From positions 24,438,662 to 24,502,661 of the forward strand of contig OX439134.1 of assembly GCA_949318235.1 (NCBI GenBank): a stretch of DNA of 64,000 bases, written 5' to 3'. The translations under genes and the position numbers were made by a program. Each line of letters begins with the position of its first letter. Within the stretch, counting starts at the first letter, position 1. This document shows, one piece after another, positions 28,708 through 43,653 of this stretch. The DNA comes from Ecdyonurus torrentis (taxonomy: Eukaryota; Arthropoda; Insecta; Ephemeroptera; Heptageniidae). The notes under the pieces are model-generated. The model searched no databases, was not told where the DNA came from, and was given only the letters and a program-made list of their open reading frames with translations.

Positions 28708-29299
28708 AACTAATATTGCTACAGAATTACGGTTTGAACTGAAATGTATCACTTTGAATTGTCTTATAAAAAGTTTATTACACTTTAGTCGCAAAAAATA
28801 AAACTTTCTCAGTTTTTGAGAATTTTCGTATTTTCTTACCGAAGTCTATAGCATTGTAGCTCAAATAAAGAAAATAAAAGTTTGTAACTCGAGTTCAAAT
28901 TGAGATAGAAAGTTGCAGTTTTGAAATAAAGTGATGCGAAACATTCTATAGTTTTAAATTCACCTCTAGAAAAAAAATTGAGAAAAATAATTTTTCCAAA
29001 AAAAATTTTGTTTTTCAGATTCTGAAAACGATTTTTGATGATATCTCAGAAACTAATAATGCTACAGACTTACGGTTTGAACTGAAATGTATCACTTTGA
29101 AATGCCTTATGAAAAAATTATTACACTTTAGTCGCAAAAAATAAAACTTTCTCAGTTTTTGAGAATTTTCGTATTTTCTTACCGAAGTCTATAGCATTGT
29201 AGCCCATATGAAGCAGAAAAAAGTTTGTAACTCGAGTTCTAATTGAGATGGAAAATTGCGGTTTTGAAATAAAGTGATGCAAAACGCTCTATAGTACTA

Positions 29300-32200
29300 A
29301 ATTCACCTCTAGAAACAAAATTGAGAAAAAAAAATTTCCAAAAAAATTGTGTTTTTCAGATTCTGAAAACGTATTTTGATGATATCTCAGAAACTAATAA
29401 TGCTACAGACTTACGGTTTGAACTGAAATTTATCACTTTGAATTGTCTTATATTAAGTTTATTACACTTTAGTCGCAAAAAATAAAACTTTCTCAGTTTT
29501 TGAGAATTTTCGTATTTTCTTACCGAAGTCTATAGCATTGTAGCCCATATGAAGAAGAAAAAAGTTTGTAACTCGAGTTCTAATTTAGATGGAAAGTTGC
29601 GGTTTAGAAATAAAGTGATGCAAAACGCTCTATAGTACGAAATTCACCTCTAGAAACAAAATTGAGAAAAAAAAAATTTCCAAAAAAATTGTGTTTTTCA
29701 GATTCTGAAAACGATTTTTGATGATATCTCAGAAACTAATAATGCTACAGACTTACGGTTTGAACTGAAATGTATCACTTTGAATTGTGTTATAAAAAGT
29801 TTATTACACTTTAGTCGCAAAAAATAAAACTTTCTCAGTTTTTGAGAATTTTCGTATTTTCTTACCGAACTCTATAGCATTGTAGCCCATATGAAGAAGA
29901 AAAAAGTTTGTAACTCGAGTTCTAATTGAGATGGAAAATTGCGGTTTTGAAATAAAGTGATGCAAAACGCTCTATAGTACTAAATTCACCTCTAGAAACA
30001 AAATTAAGAAAAAAAAAATTTCCAAAAAAATTGTGTTTTTCAGATTCTGAAAACGATTTTTGATGATATCTCAGAAACTAATAATGCTACAGACTTACGG
30101 TTTGAACTGAAATGTAGCACTTTAAAATGCCTTATGAAAAAATTATTACACTTTAGTCGCAAAAAATAAAACTTTCTCAGTTTTTGAGAATTTTCGTATT
30201 TTCTTACCGATGTCTATAGCATTGTAGCCTATATGAAGAAGAAAAAAGTTTGTAACTCGAGTTCTAATTTAGATGGAAAGTTGCGGTTTAGAAATAAAGT
30301 GATGCAAAACGCTCTATAGTACTAAATTCACCTCTAGAAACAAAATTGAGAAAAAAAAAAAATTCCAAAAAAATTGTGTTTTTCAGATTCTGAAAACGAT
30401 TTTTGATGATATCTCAGAAACTAATAATGCTACAGACTTACGGTTTGAACTGAAATGTATCACTTTGAATTGTGTTATAAAAAGTTTATACACTTTAGTC
30501 GCAAAAAATAAAACTTTCTCAGTTTTTGAGAATTTTCGTATTTTCTTACCGATGTCTATAGCATTGTAGCTCAAATAAAGAAAATAAAAGTTTGTAACTC
30601 GAGTTCAAATTGAGATAGAAAGTTGCAGTTTTGAAATAAAGTGATGCGAAACATTCTATAGTTTTAAATTCACCTCTAGAAAAAAAATTGAGAAAAATAA
30701 TTTTTCCAAAAAAAATTTTGTTTTTCAGATTCTGAAAACGATTTTTGATGATATCTCAGAAACTAATAATGCTACAGACTTACGGTTTGAACTGAAATGT
30801 ATCACTTTGAAATGTCTTATGAAAAGTTTATAACACTTTAGTCGCAAAAAATAAAACTTTCTCAGTTTTTGAGAATTTTCGTATTTTCTTACCGAAGTCT
30901 ATAGCATTGTAGCCCATATGAAGCAGAAAAAAGTTTGTAACTCGAGTTCTAATTGAGATGGAAAATTGTGGTTTTGAAATAAAGTGATGCAAAACGCTCT
31001 ATAGTACTAAATTCACCTCTAGAAACAAAATTGAGAAAAAAAAATTTTCCAAAAAAATTGTGTTTTTCAGATTCTGAAAACGTATTTTGATGATATCTCA
31101 GAAACTAATAATGCTACAGACTTACGGTTTGAACTGAAATGTATCACTTTGAATTGTCTTATATTAAGTTTATTACACTTTAGTCGCAAAAAATAAAACT
31201 TTCTCAGTTTTTGAGAATTTTCGTATTTTCTTACCGAAGTCTATAGCATTGTAGCCCATATGAAGAAGAAAAAAGTTTGTAACTCGAGTTCTAATTTAGA
31301 TGGAAAGTTGCGGTTTAGAAATAAAGTGATGCAAAACGCTCTATAGTACGAAATTCACCTCTAGAAACAAAATTGAGAAAAAAAAAATTTCCAAAAAAAT
31401 TGTGTTTTTCAGATTCTGAAAACGATTTTTGATGATATCTCAGAAACTAATAATGCTACAGACTTACGGTTTGAACTGAAATGTATCACTTTGAATTGTG
31501 TTATAAAAAGTTTATTACACTTTAGTCGCAAAAAATAAAACTTTCTCAGTTTTTGAGAATTTTCGTATTTTCTTACCGAAGTCTATAGCATTGTAGCCCA
31601 TATGAAGAAGAAAAAAGTTTGTAACTCGAGTTCTAATTGAGATGGAAAATTGCGGTTTTGAAATAAAGTGATGCAAAACGCTCTATAGTACTAAATTCAC
31701 CTCTAGAAACAAAATTGAGAAAAAAAAATTTCCAAAAAAATTGTGTTTTTCAGATTCTGAAAACGTATTTTGATGATATCTCAGAAACTAATAATGCTAC
31801 AGACTTACGGTTTGAACTGAAATTTATCACTTTGAATTGTCTTATATTAAGTTTATTACACTTTAGTCGCAAAAAATAAAACTTTCTCAGTTTTTGAGAA
31901 TTTTCGTATTTTCTTACCGAAGTCTATAGCATTGTAGCCCATATGAAGAAGAAAAAAGTTTGTAACTCGAGTTCTAATTTAGATGGAAAGTTGCGGTTTA
32001 GAAATAAAGTGATGCAAAACGCTCTATAGTATGAAATTCACCTCTAGAAACAAAATTGAGAAAAAAAAAAATTTCCAAAAAAATTGTGTTTTTCAGATTC
32101 TGAAAACGATTTTTGATGATATCTCAGAAACTAATAATGCTACAGACTTACGGTTTGAACTGAAATGTATCACTTTGAATTGTGTTATAAAAAGTTTATT

Positions 32201-34085
32201 ACACTTTAGTCGCAAAAAATAAAACTTTCTCAGTTTTTGAGAATTTTCGTATTTTTTTACCGAACTCTATAGCATTGTAGCCCATATGAAGAAGAAAAAA
32301 GTTTGTAACTCGAGTTCTAATTGAGATGGAAAATTGCGGTTTTGAAATAAAGTGATGCAAAACGCTCTATAGTACTAAATTCACCTCTAGAAACAAAATT
32401 AAGAAAAAAAAAATTTCCAAAAAAATTGTGTTTTTCAGATTCTGAAAACGATTTTTGATGATATCTCAGAAACTAATAATGCTACAGACTTACGGTTTGA
32501 ACTGAAATGTAGCACTTTAAAATGCCTTATGAAAAAATTATTACACTTTAGTCGCAAAAAATAAAACTTTCTCAGTTTTTGAGAATTTTCGTATTTTCTT
32601 ACCGATGTCTATAGCATTGTAGCCTATATGAAGAAGAAAAAAGTTTGTAACTCGAGTTCTAATTTAGATGGAAAGTTGCGGTTTAGAAATAAAGTGATGC
32701 AAAACGCTCTATAGTACTAAATTCACCTCTAGAAACAAAATTGAGAAAAAAAAAAATTCCAAAAAAATTGTGTTTTTCAGATTCTGAAAACGATTTTTGA
32801 TGATATCTCAGAAACTAATAATGCTACAGACTTACGGTTTGAACTGAAATGTATCACTTTGAATTGTGTTATAAAAAGTTTATACACTTTAGTCGCAAAA
32901 AATAAAACTTTCTCAGTTTTTGAGAATTTTCGTATTTTCTTACCGATGTCTATAGCATTGTAGCTCAAATAAAGAAAATAAAAGTTTGTAACTCGAGTTC
33001 AAATTGAGATAGAAAGTTGCAGTTTTGAAATAAAGTGATGCGAAACATTCTATAGTTTTAAATTCACCTCTAGAAAAAAAATTGAGAAAAATAATTTTTC
33101 CAAAAAAAATTTTGTTTTTCAGATTCTGAAAACGATTTTTGATGATATCTCAGAAACTAATAATGCTACAGACTTACGGTTTGAACTGAAATGTATCACT
33201 TTGAAATGTCTTATGAAAAGTTTATAACACTTTAGTCGCAAAAAATAAAACTTTCTCAGTTTTTGAGAATTTTCGTATTTTCTTACCGAAGTCTATAGCA
33301 TTGTAGCCCATATGAAGCAGAAAAAAGTTTGTAACTCGAGTTCTAATTGAGATGGAAAATTGCGGTTTTGAAATAAAGTGATGCAAAACGCTCTATAGTA
33401 CTAAATTCACCTCTAGAAACAAAATTGAGAAAAAAAAAATTTCCAAAAAAATTGTGTTTTTCAGATTCTGAAAACGTATTTTGATGATATCTCAGAAACT
33501 AATAATGCTACAGACTTACGGTTTGAACTGAAATTTATCACTTTGAATTGTCTTATATTAAGTTTATTACACTTTAGTCGCAAAAAATAAAACTTTCTCA
33601 GTTTTTGAGAATTTTCGTATTTTCTTACCGAAGTCTATAGCATTGTAGCCCATATGAAGAAGAAAAAAGTTTGTAACTCGAGTTCTAATTTAGATGGAAA
33701 GTTGCGGTTTAGAAATAAAGTGATGCAAAACGCTCTATAGTACGAAATTCACCTCTAGAAACAAAATTGAGAAAAAAAAAATTTCCAAAAAAATTGTGTT
33801 TTTCAGATTCTGAAAACGATTTTTGATGATATCTCAGAAACTAATAATGCTACAGACTTACGGTTTGAACTGAAATGTATCACTTTGAATTGTGTTATAA
33901 AAAGTTTATTACACTTTAGTCGCAAAAAATAAAACTTTCTCAGTTTTTGAGAATTTTCGTATTTTCTTACCGAAGTCTATAGCATTGTAGCCCATATGAA
34001 GAAGAAAAAAGTTTGTAACTCGAGTTCTAATTGAGATGGAAAATTGCGGTTTTGAAATAAAGTGATGCAAAACGCTATATAGTAC
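29300..34085. repeat. Higher-order repeat: 7-mer, two adjacent copies (~2,394 bp)
   Basis: About 29,300 to 31,690 is followed directly by a copy at about 31,694 to 34,085. Private variants are shared at 2,394 to 2,395 bp: AAAGTTTATACACTTTAG with TT missing (30,481 and 32,875), CCGAACTCTATAGC (29,865 and 32,260) and AAATTAAGAAAAA (~30,001 and ~32,396). The copies abut, which marks a simple tandem duplication. Confidence 0.9.
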
Positions 34086-37000
34086 TAAATTCACCTCTAG
34101 AAACAAAATTGAGAAAAAAAAAAATTTCCAAAAAAATTGTGTTTTTCAGATTCTGAAAACGATTTTTGATGATATCTCAGAAACTAATAATGCTACAGAC
34201 TTTCGGTTTGAACTGAAATGTAGCACTTTAAAATGCCTTATGAAAAAATTATTACACTTTAGTCGCAAAAAATAAAACTTTCTCAGTTTTTGAGAATTTT
34301 CGTATTTTCTTACCGATGTCTATAGCATTGTAGCCTATATGAAGAAGAAAAAAGTTTGTAACTCGAGTTCTAATTTAGATGGAAAGTTGCGGTTTAGAAA
34401 TAAAGTGATGCAAAACGCTCTATAGTACTAAATTCACCTCTAGAAACAAAATTGAGAAAAAAAAAAGATTCCAAAAAAATTGTGATTTTCAGATTCTGAA
34501 AACGATTTTTGATGATATCTCAGAAACTAATAATGCTACAGACTTACGGTTTGAACTGAAATGTATCACTTTGAATTGTGTTATAAAAAGTTTATTACAC
34601 TTTAGTCGCAAAAAATAAAACTTTCTCAGTTTTTGAGAATTTTCGTATTTTCTTACCGATGTCTATAGCATTGTAGCTCAAATAAAGAAAATAAAAGTTT
34701 GTAACTCGAGTTCAAATTGAGATAGAAAGTTGCAGTTTTGAAATAAAGTGATGCGAAACATTCTATAGTTTTAAATTCACCTCTAGAAAAAAAATTGAGA
34801 AAAATAATTTTTCCAAAAAAAATTTTGTTTTTCAGATTCTGAAAACGATTTTTAATGATATCTCAGAAACTAATAATGCTACAGACTTACGGTTTGAACT
34901 GAAATGTATCACTTTGAAATGTCTTATGAAAAGTTTATAACACTTTAGTCGCAAAAAATAAAACTTTCTCAGTTTTTGAGAATTTTCGTATTTTCTTACC
35001 GAAGTCTATAGCATTGTAGCCCATATGAAGCAGAAAAAAGTTTGTAACTCGAGTTCTAATTGAGATGGAAAATTGCGGTTTTGAAATAAAGTGATGCAAA
35101 ACGCTCTATAGTACTAAATTCACCTCTAGAAACAAAATTGAGAAAAAAAAATTTTCCAAAAAAATTGTGTTTTTCAGATTCTGAAAACGTATTTTGATGA
35201 TATCTCAGAAACTAATAATGCTACAGACTTACGGTTTGAACTGAAATTTATCACTTTGAATTGTCTTATATTAAGTTTATTACACTTTAGTCGCAAAAAA
35301 TAAAACTTTCTCAGTTTTTGAGAATTTTCGTATTTTCTTACCGAAGTCTATAGCATTGTAGCCCATATGAAGAAGAAAAAAGTTTGTAACTCGAGTTCTA
35401 ATTTAGATGGAAAGTTGCGGTTTAGAAATAAAGTGATGCAAAACGCTCTATAGTACGAAATTCACCTCTAGAAACAAAATTGAGAAAAAAAAAATTTCCA
35501 AAAAAATTGTGTTTTTCAGATTCTGAAAACGATTTTTGATGATATCTCAGAAACTAATAATGCTACAGACTTACGGTTTGAACTGAAATGTATCACTTTG
35601 AATTGTGTTATAAAAAGTTTATTACACTTTAGTCGCAAAAAATAAAACTTTCTCAGTTTTTGAGAATTTTCGTATTTTCTTACCGAAGTCTATAGCATTG
35701 TAGCCCATATGAAGAAGAAAAAAGTTTGTAACTCGAGTTCTAATTGAGATTGAAAATTGCGGTTTTGAAATAAAGTGATGCAAAACGCTCTATAGTACTA
35801 AATTCACCTCTAGAAACAAAATTGAGAAAAAAAAAATTCCAAAAAAATTGTGTTTTTCAGATTCTGAAAACGATTTTTGATGATATCTCAGAAACTAATA
35901 ATGCTACAGACTTACGGTTTGAACTGAAATGTAGCACTTTAAAATGCCTTATGAAAAAATTATTACACTTTAGTCGCAAAAAATAAAACTTTCTCAGTTT
36001 TTGAGAATTTTCGTATTTTCTTACCGATGTCTATAGCATTGTAGCCTATATGAAGAAGAAAAAAGTTTGTAACTCGAGTTCTAATTTAGATGGAAAGTTG
36101 CGGTTTAGAAATAAAGTGATGCAAAACGCTCTATAGTACTAAATTCACCTCTAGAAACAAAATTGAGAAAAAAAAAATTTCCAAAAAAATTGTGTTTTTC
36201 AGATTCTGAAAACGATTTTTGATGATATCTCAGAAACTAATAATGCTACAGACTTACGGTTTGAACTGAAATGTATCACTTTGAATTGTGTTATGAAAAG
36301 TTTATTACACTTTAGTCGCAAAAAATAAAACTTTCTCAGTTTTTGAGAATTTTCGTATTTTCTTACCGATGTCTATAGCATTGTAGCCTATATGAAGAAG
36401 AAAAAAGTTTGTAACTCGAGTTCTAATTTAGATGGAAAGTTGCGGTTTTGAAATAAAGTGATGCAAAACGCTCTTGAGTACTAAATTCACCTCTAGAAAC
36501 AAAATTGAGAAAAATTATTTTTCAAAAAAAATTGTGTTTTTTAGATTCTGAAAACGATTTTTGATGATATCTCAGAAACTAATAATGCTACAGACTTACG
36601 GTTTGAACTGAAATGTATCACTTTGAAATGTCTTATAAAAAGTTTATTACACTTTAGTCGCAAAAAATAAAACTTTCTCAGTTTTTGAGAATTTTCGTAT
36701 TTTCTTACCGAAGTCTATAGCATTGTAGCCCATATGAAGCAGAAAAAAGTTTGTAACTCGAGTTCTAATTGAGATGGAAAATTGCGGTTTTGAAATAAAG
36801 TGATGCAAAACGCTCTATAGTACTAAATTCACCTCTAGAAACAAAATTGAGAAAAAAAAAATTTCCAAAAAAATTGTGTTTTTCAGATTCTGAAAACGTA
36901 TTTTGATGATATCTCAGAAACTAATAATGCTACAGACTTACGGTTTGAACTGAAATTTATCACTTTGAATTGTCTTATATTAAGTTTATTACACTTTAGT

Positions 37001-40000
37001 CGCAAAAAATAAAACTTTCTCAGTTTTTGAGAATTTTCGTATTTTCTTACCGAAGTCTATAGCATTGTAGCCCATATGAAGAAGAAAAAAGTTTGTAACT
37101 CGAGTTCTAATTTAGATGGAAAGTTGCGGTTTAGAAATAAAGTGATGCAAAACGCTCTATAGTACGAAATTCACCTCTAGAAACAAAATTGAGAAAAAAA
37201 AAATTTCCAAAAAAATTGTGTTTTTCAGATTCTGAAAACGATTTTTGATGATATCTCAGAAACTAATAATGCTACAGACTTACGGTTTGAACTGAAATGT
37301 ATCACTTTGAATTGTGTTATAAAAAGTTTATTACACTTTAGTCGCAAAAAATAAAACTTTCTCAGTTTTTGAGAATTTTCGTATTTTCTTACCGAAGTCT
37401 ATAGCATTGTAGCCCATATGAAGAAGAAAAAAGTTTGTAACTCGAGTTCTAATTGAGATGGAAAATTGCGGTTTTGAAATAAAGTGATGCAAAACGCTAT
37501 ATAGTACTAAATTCACCTCTAGAAACAAAATTGAGAAAAAAAAAATTTCCAAAAAAATTGTGTTTTTCAGATTCTGAAAACGATTTTTGATGATATCTCA
37601 GAAACTAATAATGCTACAGACTTTCGGTTTGAACTGAAATGTAGCACTTTAAAATGCCTTATGAAAAAATTATTACACTTTAGTCGCAAAAAATAAAACT
37701 TTCTCAGTTTTTGAGAATTTTCGTATTTTCTTACCGATGTCTATAGCATTGTAGCCTATATGAAGAAGAAAAAAGTTTGTAACTCGAGTTCTAATTTAGA
37801 TGGAAAGTTGCGGTTTAGAAATAAAGTGATGCAAAACGCTCTATAGTACTAAATTCACCTCTAGAAACAAAATTGAGAAAAAAAAAAGATTCCAAAAAAA
37901 TTGTGATTTTCAGATTCTGAAAACGATTTTTGATGATATCTCAGAAACTAATAATGCTACAGACTTACGGTTTGAACTGAAATGTATCACTTTGAATTGT
38001 GTTATAAAAAGTTTATTACACTTTAGTCGCAAAAAATAAAACTTTCTCAGTTTTTGAGAATTTTCGTATTTTCTTACCGATGTCTATAGCATTGTAGCTC
38101 AAATAAAGAAAATAAAAGTTTGTAACTCGAGTTCAAATTGAGATAGAAAGTTGCAGTTTTGAAATAAAGTGATGCGAAACATTCTATAGTTTTAAATTCA
38201 CCTCTAGAAAAAAAATTGAGAAAAATAATTTTTCCAAAAAAAATTTTGTTTTTCAGATTCTGAAAACGATTTTTAATGATATCTCAGAAACTAATAATGC
38301 TACAGACTTACGGTTTGAACTGAAATGTATCACTTTGAAATGTCTTATGAAAAGTTTATAACACTTTAGTCGCAAAAAATAAAACTTTCTCAGTTTTTGA
38401 GAATTTTCGTATTTTCTTACCGAAGTCTATAGCATTGTAGCCCATATGAAGCAGAAAAAAGTTTGTAACTCGAGTTCTAATTGAGATGGAAAATTGCGGT
38501 TTTGAAATAAAGTGATGCAAAACGCTCTATAGTACTAAATTCACCTCTAGAAACAAAATTGAGAAAAAAAAATTTTCCAAAAAAATTGTGTTTTTCAGAT
38601 TCTGAAAACGTATTTTGATGATATCTCAGAAACTAATAATGCTACAGACTTACGGTTTGAACTGAAATTTATCACTTTGAATTGTCTTATATTAAGTTTA
38701 TTACACTTTAGTCGCAAAAAATAAAACTTTCTCAGTTTTTGAGAATTTTCGTATTTTCTTACCGAAGTCTATAGCATTGTAGCCCATATGAAGAAGAAAA
38801 AAGTTTGTAACTCGAGTTCTAATTTAGATGGAAAGTTGCGGTTTAGAAATAAAGTGATGCAAAACGCTCTATAGTACGAAATTCACCTCTAGAAACAAAA
38901 TTGAGAAAAAAAAAATTTCCAAAAAAATTGTGTTTTTCAGATTCTGAAAACGATTTTTGATGATATCTCAGAAACTAATAATGCTACAGACTTACGGTTT
39001 GAACTGAAATGTATCACTTTGAATTGTGTTATAAAAAGTTTATTACACTTTAGTCGCAAAAAATAAAACTTTCTCAGTTTTTGAGAATTTTCGTATTTTC
39101 TTACCGAAGTCTATAGCATTGTAGCCCATATGAAGAAGAAAAAAGTTTGTAACTCGAGTTCTAATTGAGATGGAAAATTGCGGTTTTGAAATAAAGTGAT
39201 GCAAAACGCTCTATAGTACTAAATTCACCTCTAGAAACAAAATTGAGAAAAAAAAAATTCCAAAAAAATTGTGTTTTTCATATTCTGAAAACGATTTTTG
39301 ATGATATCTCAGAAACTAATAATGCTACAGACTTACGGTTTGAACTGAAATGTAGCACTTTAAAATGCCTTATGAAAAAATTATTACACTTTAGTCGCAA
39401 AAAATAAAACTTTCTCAGTTTTTGAGAATTTTCGTATTTTCTTACCGATGTCTATAGCATTGTAGCCTATATGAAGAAGAAAAAAGTTTGTAACTCGAGT
39501 TCTAATTTAGATGGAAAGTTGCGGTTTAGAAATAAAGTGATGCAAAACGCTCTATAGTACTAAATTCACCTCTAGAAACAAAATTGAGAAAAAAAAAATT
39601 TCCAAAAAAATTGTGTTTTTCAGATTCTGAAAACGATTTTTGATGATATCTCAGAAACTAATAATGCTACAGACTTACGGTTTGAACTGAAATGTATCAC
39701 TTTGAATTGTGTTATGAAAAGTTTATTACACTTTAGTCGCAAAAAATAAAACTTTCTCAGTTTTTGAGAATTTTCGTATTTTCTTACCGATGTCTATAGC
39801 ATTGTAGCCTATATGAAGAAGAAAAAAGTTTGTAACTCGAGTTCTAATTTAGATGGAAAGTTGCGGTTTTGAAATAAAGTGATGCAAAACGCTCTTGAGT
39901 ACTAAATTCACCTCTAGAAACAAAATTGAGAAAAATTATTTTTCAAAAAAAATTGTGTTTTTTAGATTCTGAAAACGATTTTTGATGATATCTCAGAAAC

Positions 40001-40080
40001 TAATAATGCTACAGACTTACGGTTTGAACTGAAATGTATCACTTTGAAATGTCTTATAAAAAGTTTATTACACTTTAGTC
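33240..40080. repeat. Higher-order repeat: 10-mer, two adjacent copies (~3,422 bp)
   Basis: About 33,240 to 36,660 is repeated at about 36,661 to 40,080. Shared variants are AACGCTATATAGT (34,071 and 37,493), GACTTTCGGTTTG (34,200 and 37,621), GATTCCAAAAAAATTGTGATTTTC (~34,467 and ~37,888) and GATTTTTAATGATATC (~34,848 and ~38,270), all 3,421 to 3,422 bp apart. The two copies abut. Confidence 0.9.
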
Positions 40081-43000
40081 GCAAAAAATAAAACTTTCTC
40101 AGTTTTTGAGAATTTTTGTATTTTCTTACCGAAGTCTATAGCATTGTAGCCCATATGAAGAAGAAAAAAGTTTGTAACTTGAGTTCTAATTTAGATGGAA
40201 AGTTGCGGTTTTGAAATAAAGTGATGCAAAACGCTCTTTAGTACTAAATTCACCTCTAGAAACAAAATTGAGAAAAATAATTTTTCAAAAAAAATTGTTT
40301 TTCAGATTCTCAAAACGATTTTTGATGATATCTCAGAAACTAATAATGCTACAGACTTACGGTTTGAACTGAAATGTATCACTTTGAAATGTCTTATGAA
40401 AAGTTTATTACACTTTAGTCGCAAAAAATAAAACTTTTTCAGTTTTTGAGAATTTTCGTATTTTTTTAGCGAAGTCTATAGCATTGTAGCCCATATGAAG
40501 AAGAAAAAAGTTTGTAACTCGAGTTCTAATTGAGATGGAAAATTGCGGTTTTGAAATAAAGTGATGCAAAACGCTCTATAGTACTAAATTCACCTCTAGA
40601 AACAAAATTGAGAAAAAAAAAATTTCCAAAAAAATTGTGTTTTTCAGATTCTGAAAACGATTTTTGATGATATCTCAGAAACTAATAATGCTACAGACTT
40701 TCGGTTTGAACTGAAATGTAGCACTTTAAAATGCCTTATGAAAAAATTATTACACTTTAGTCGCAAAAAATAAAACTTTCTCAGTTTTTGAGAATTTTCG
40801 TATTTTCTTACCGATGTCTATAGCATTGTAGCCTATATGAAGAAGAAAAAAGTTTGTAACTCGAGTTCTAATTTAGATGGAAAGTTGCGGTTTAGAAATA
40901 AAGTGATGCAAAACGCTCTATAGTACTAAATTCACCTCTAGAAACAAAATTGAGAAAAAAAAAAGATTCCAAAAAAATTGTGATTTTCAGATTCTGAAAA
41001 CGATTTTTGATGATATCTCAGAAACTAATAATGCTACAGACTTACGGTTTGAACTGAAATGTATCACTTTGAATTGTGTTATAAAAAGTTTATTACACTT
41101 TAGTCGCAAAAAATAAAACTTTCTCAGTTTTTGAGAATTTTCGTATTTTCTTACCGATGTCTATAGCATTGTAGCTCAAATAAAGAAAATAAAAGTTTGT
41201 AACTCGAGTTCAAATTGAGATAGAAAGTTGCAGTTTTGAAATAAAGTGATGCGAAACATTCTATAGTTTTAAATTCACCTCTAGAAAAAAAATTGAGAAA
41301 AATAATTTTTCCAAAAAAAATTTTGTTTTTCAGATTCTGAAAACGATTTTTAATGATATCTCAGAAACTAATAATGCTACAGACTTACGGTTTGAACTGA
41401 AATGTATCACTTTGAAATGTCTTATGAAAAGTTTATAACACTTTAGTCGCAAAAAATAAAACTTTCTCAGTTTTTGAGAATTTTCGTATTTTCTTACCGA
41501 AGTCTATAGCATTGTAGCCCATATGAAGCAGAAAAAAGTTTGTAACTCGAGTTCTAATTGAGATGGAAAATTGCGGTTTTGAAATAAAGTGATGCAAAAC
41601 GCTCTATAGTACTAAATTCACCTCTAGAAACAAAATTGAGAAAAAAAAATTTTCCAAAAAAATTGTGTTTTTCAGATTCTGAAAACGTATTTTGATGATA
41701 TCTCAGAAACTAATAATGCTACAGACTTACGGTTTGAACTGAAATTTATCACTTTGAATTGTCTTATATTAAGTTTATTACACTTTAGTCGCAAAAAATA
41801 AAACTTTCTCAGTTTTTGAGAATTTTCGTATTTTCTTACCGAAGTCTATAGCATTGTAGCCCATATGAAGAAGAAAAAAGTTTGTAACTCGAGTTCTAAT
41901 TTAGATGGAAAGTTGCGGTTTAGAAATAAAGTGATGCAAAACGCTCTATAGTACGAAATTCACCTCTAGAAACAAAATTGAGAAAAAAAAAATTTCCAAA
42001 AAAATTGTGTTTTTCAGATTCTGAAAACGATTTTTGATGATATCTCAGAAACTAATAATGCTACAGACTTACGGTTTGAACTGAAATGTATCACTTTGAA
42101 TTGTGTTATAAAAAGTTTATTACACTTTAGTCGCAAAAAATAAAACTTTCTCAGTTTTTGAGAATTTTCGTATTTTCTTACCGAAGTCTATAGCATTGTA
42201 GCCCATATGAAGAAGAAAAAAGTTTGTAACTCGAGTTCTAATTGAGATGGAAAATTGCGGTTTTGAAATAAAGTGATGCAAAACGCTCTATAGTACTAAA
42301 TTCACCTCTAGAAACAAAATTGAGAAAAAAAAAATTCCAAAAAAATTGTGTTTTTCATATTCTGAAAACGATTTTTGATGATATCTCAGAAACTAATAAT
42401 GCTACAGACTTACGGTTTGAACTGAAATGTAGCACTTTAAAATGCCTTATGAAAAAATTATTACACTTTAGTCGCAAAAAATAAAACTTTCTCAGTTTTT
42501 GAGAATTTTCGTATTTTCTTACCGATGTCTATAGCATTGTAGCCTATATGAAGAAGAAAAAAGTTTGTAACTCGAGTTCTAATTTAGATGGAAAGTTGCG
42601 GTTTAGAAATAAAGTGATGCAAAACGCTCTATAGTACTAAATTCACCTCTAGAAACAAAATTGAGAAAAAAAAAATTTCCAAAAAAATTGTGTTTTTCAG
42701 ATTCTGAAAACGATTTTTGATGATATCTCAGAAACTAATAATGCTACAGACTTACGGTTTGAACTGAAATGTATCACTTTGAATTGTGTTATGAAAAGTT
42801 TATTACACTTTAGTCGCAAAAAATAAAACTTTCTCAGTTTTTGAGAATTTTCGTATTTTCTTACCGATGTCTATAGCATTGTAGCCTATATGAAGAAGAA
42901 AAAAGTTTGTAACTCGAGTTCTAATTTAGATGGAAAGTTGCGGTTTTGAAATAAAGTGATGCAAAACGCTCTTGAGTACTAAATTCACCTCTAGAAACAA

Positions 43001-43653
43001 AATTGAGAAAAATTATTTTTCAAAAAAAATTGTGTTTTTTAGATTCTGAAAACGATTTTTGATGATATCTCAGAAACTAATAATGCTACAGACTTACGGT
43101 TTGAACTGAAATGTATCACTTTGAAATGTCTTATAAAAAGTTTATTACACTTTAGTCGCAAAAAATAAAACTTTCTCAGTTTTTGAGAATTTTTGTATTT
43201 TCTTACCGAAGTCTATAGCATTGTAGCCCATATGAAGAAGAAAAAAGTTTGTAACTTGAGTTCTAATTTAGATGGAAAGTTGCGGTTTTGAAATAAAGTG
43301 ATGCAAAACGCTCTTTAGTACTAAATTCACCTCTAGAAACAAAATTGAGAAAAATAATTTTTCAAAAAAAATTGTTTTTCAGATTCTCAAAACGATTTTT
43401 GATGATATCTCAGAAACTAATAATGCTACAGACTTACGGTTTGAACTGAAATGTATCACTTTGAAATGTCTTATGAAAAGTTTATTACACTTTAGTCGCA
43501 AAAAATAAAACTTTTTCAGTTTTTGAGAATTTTCGTATTTTTTTAGCGAAGTCTATAGCATTGTAGCCCATATGAAGAAGAAAAAAGTTTGTAACTCGAG
43601 TTCTAATTGAGATGGAAAATTGCGGTTTTGAAATAAAGTGATGCAAAACGCTC
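37500..43653. repeat. Higher-order repeat: 9-mer, two adjacent copies (~3,077 bp)
   Basis: About 37,500 to 40,576 is repeated at about 40,577 to 43,653. GACTTTCGG recurs at 37,621 and 40,698, the GTGATTTTCAG variant near 37,905 and 40,982, TTTTTAGATTCTG near 39,961 and 43,038, and AAATTGTTTTTCAG (GTG lost) near 40,296 and 43,373. The second copy reuses most of the 10-mer block's second copy plus monomers to its right, so the 9-mer duplication came after the 10-mer one. Confidence 0.9.
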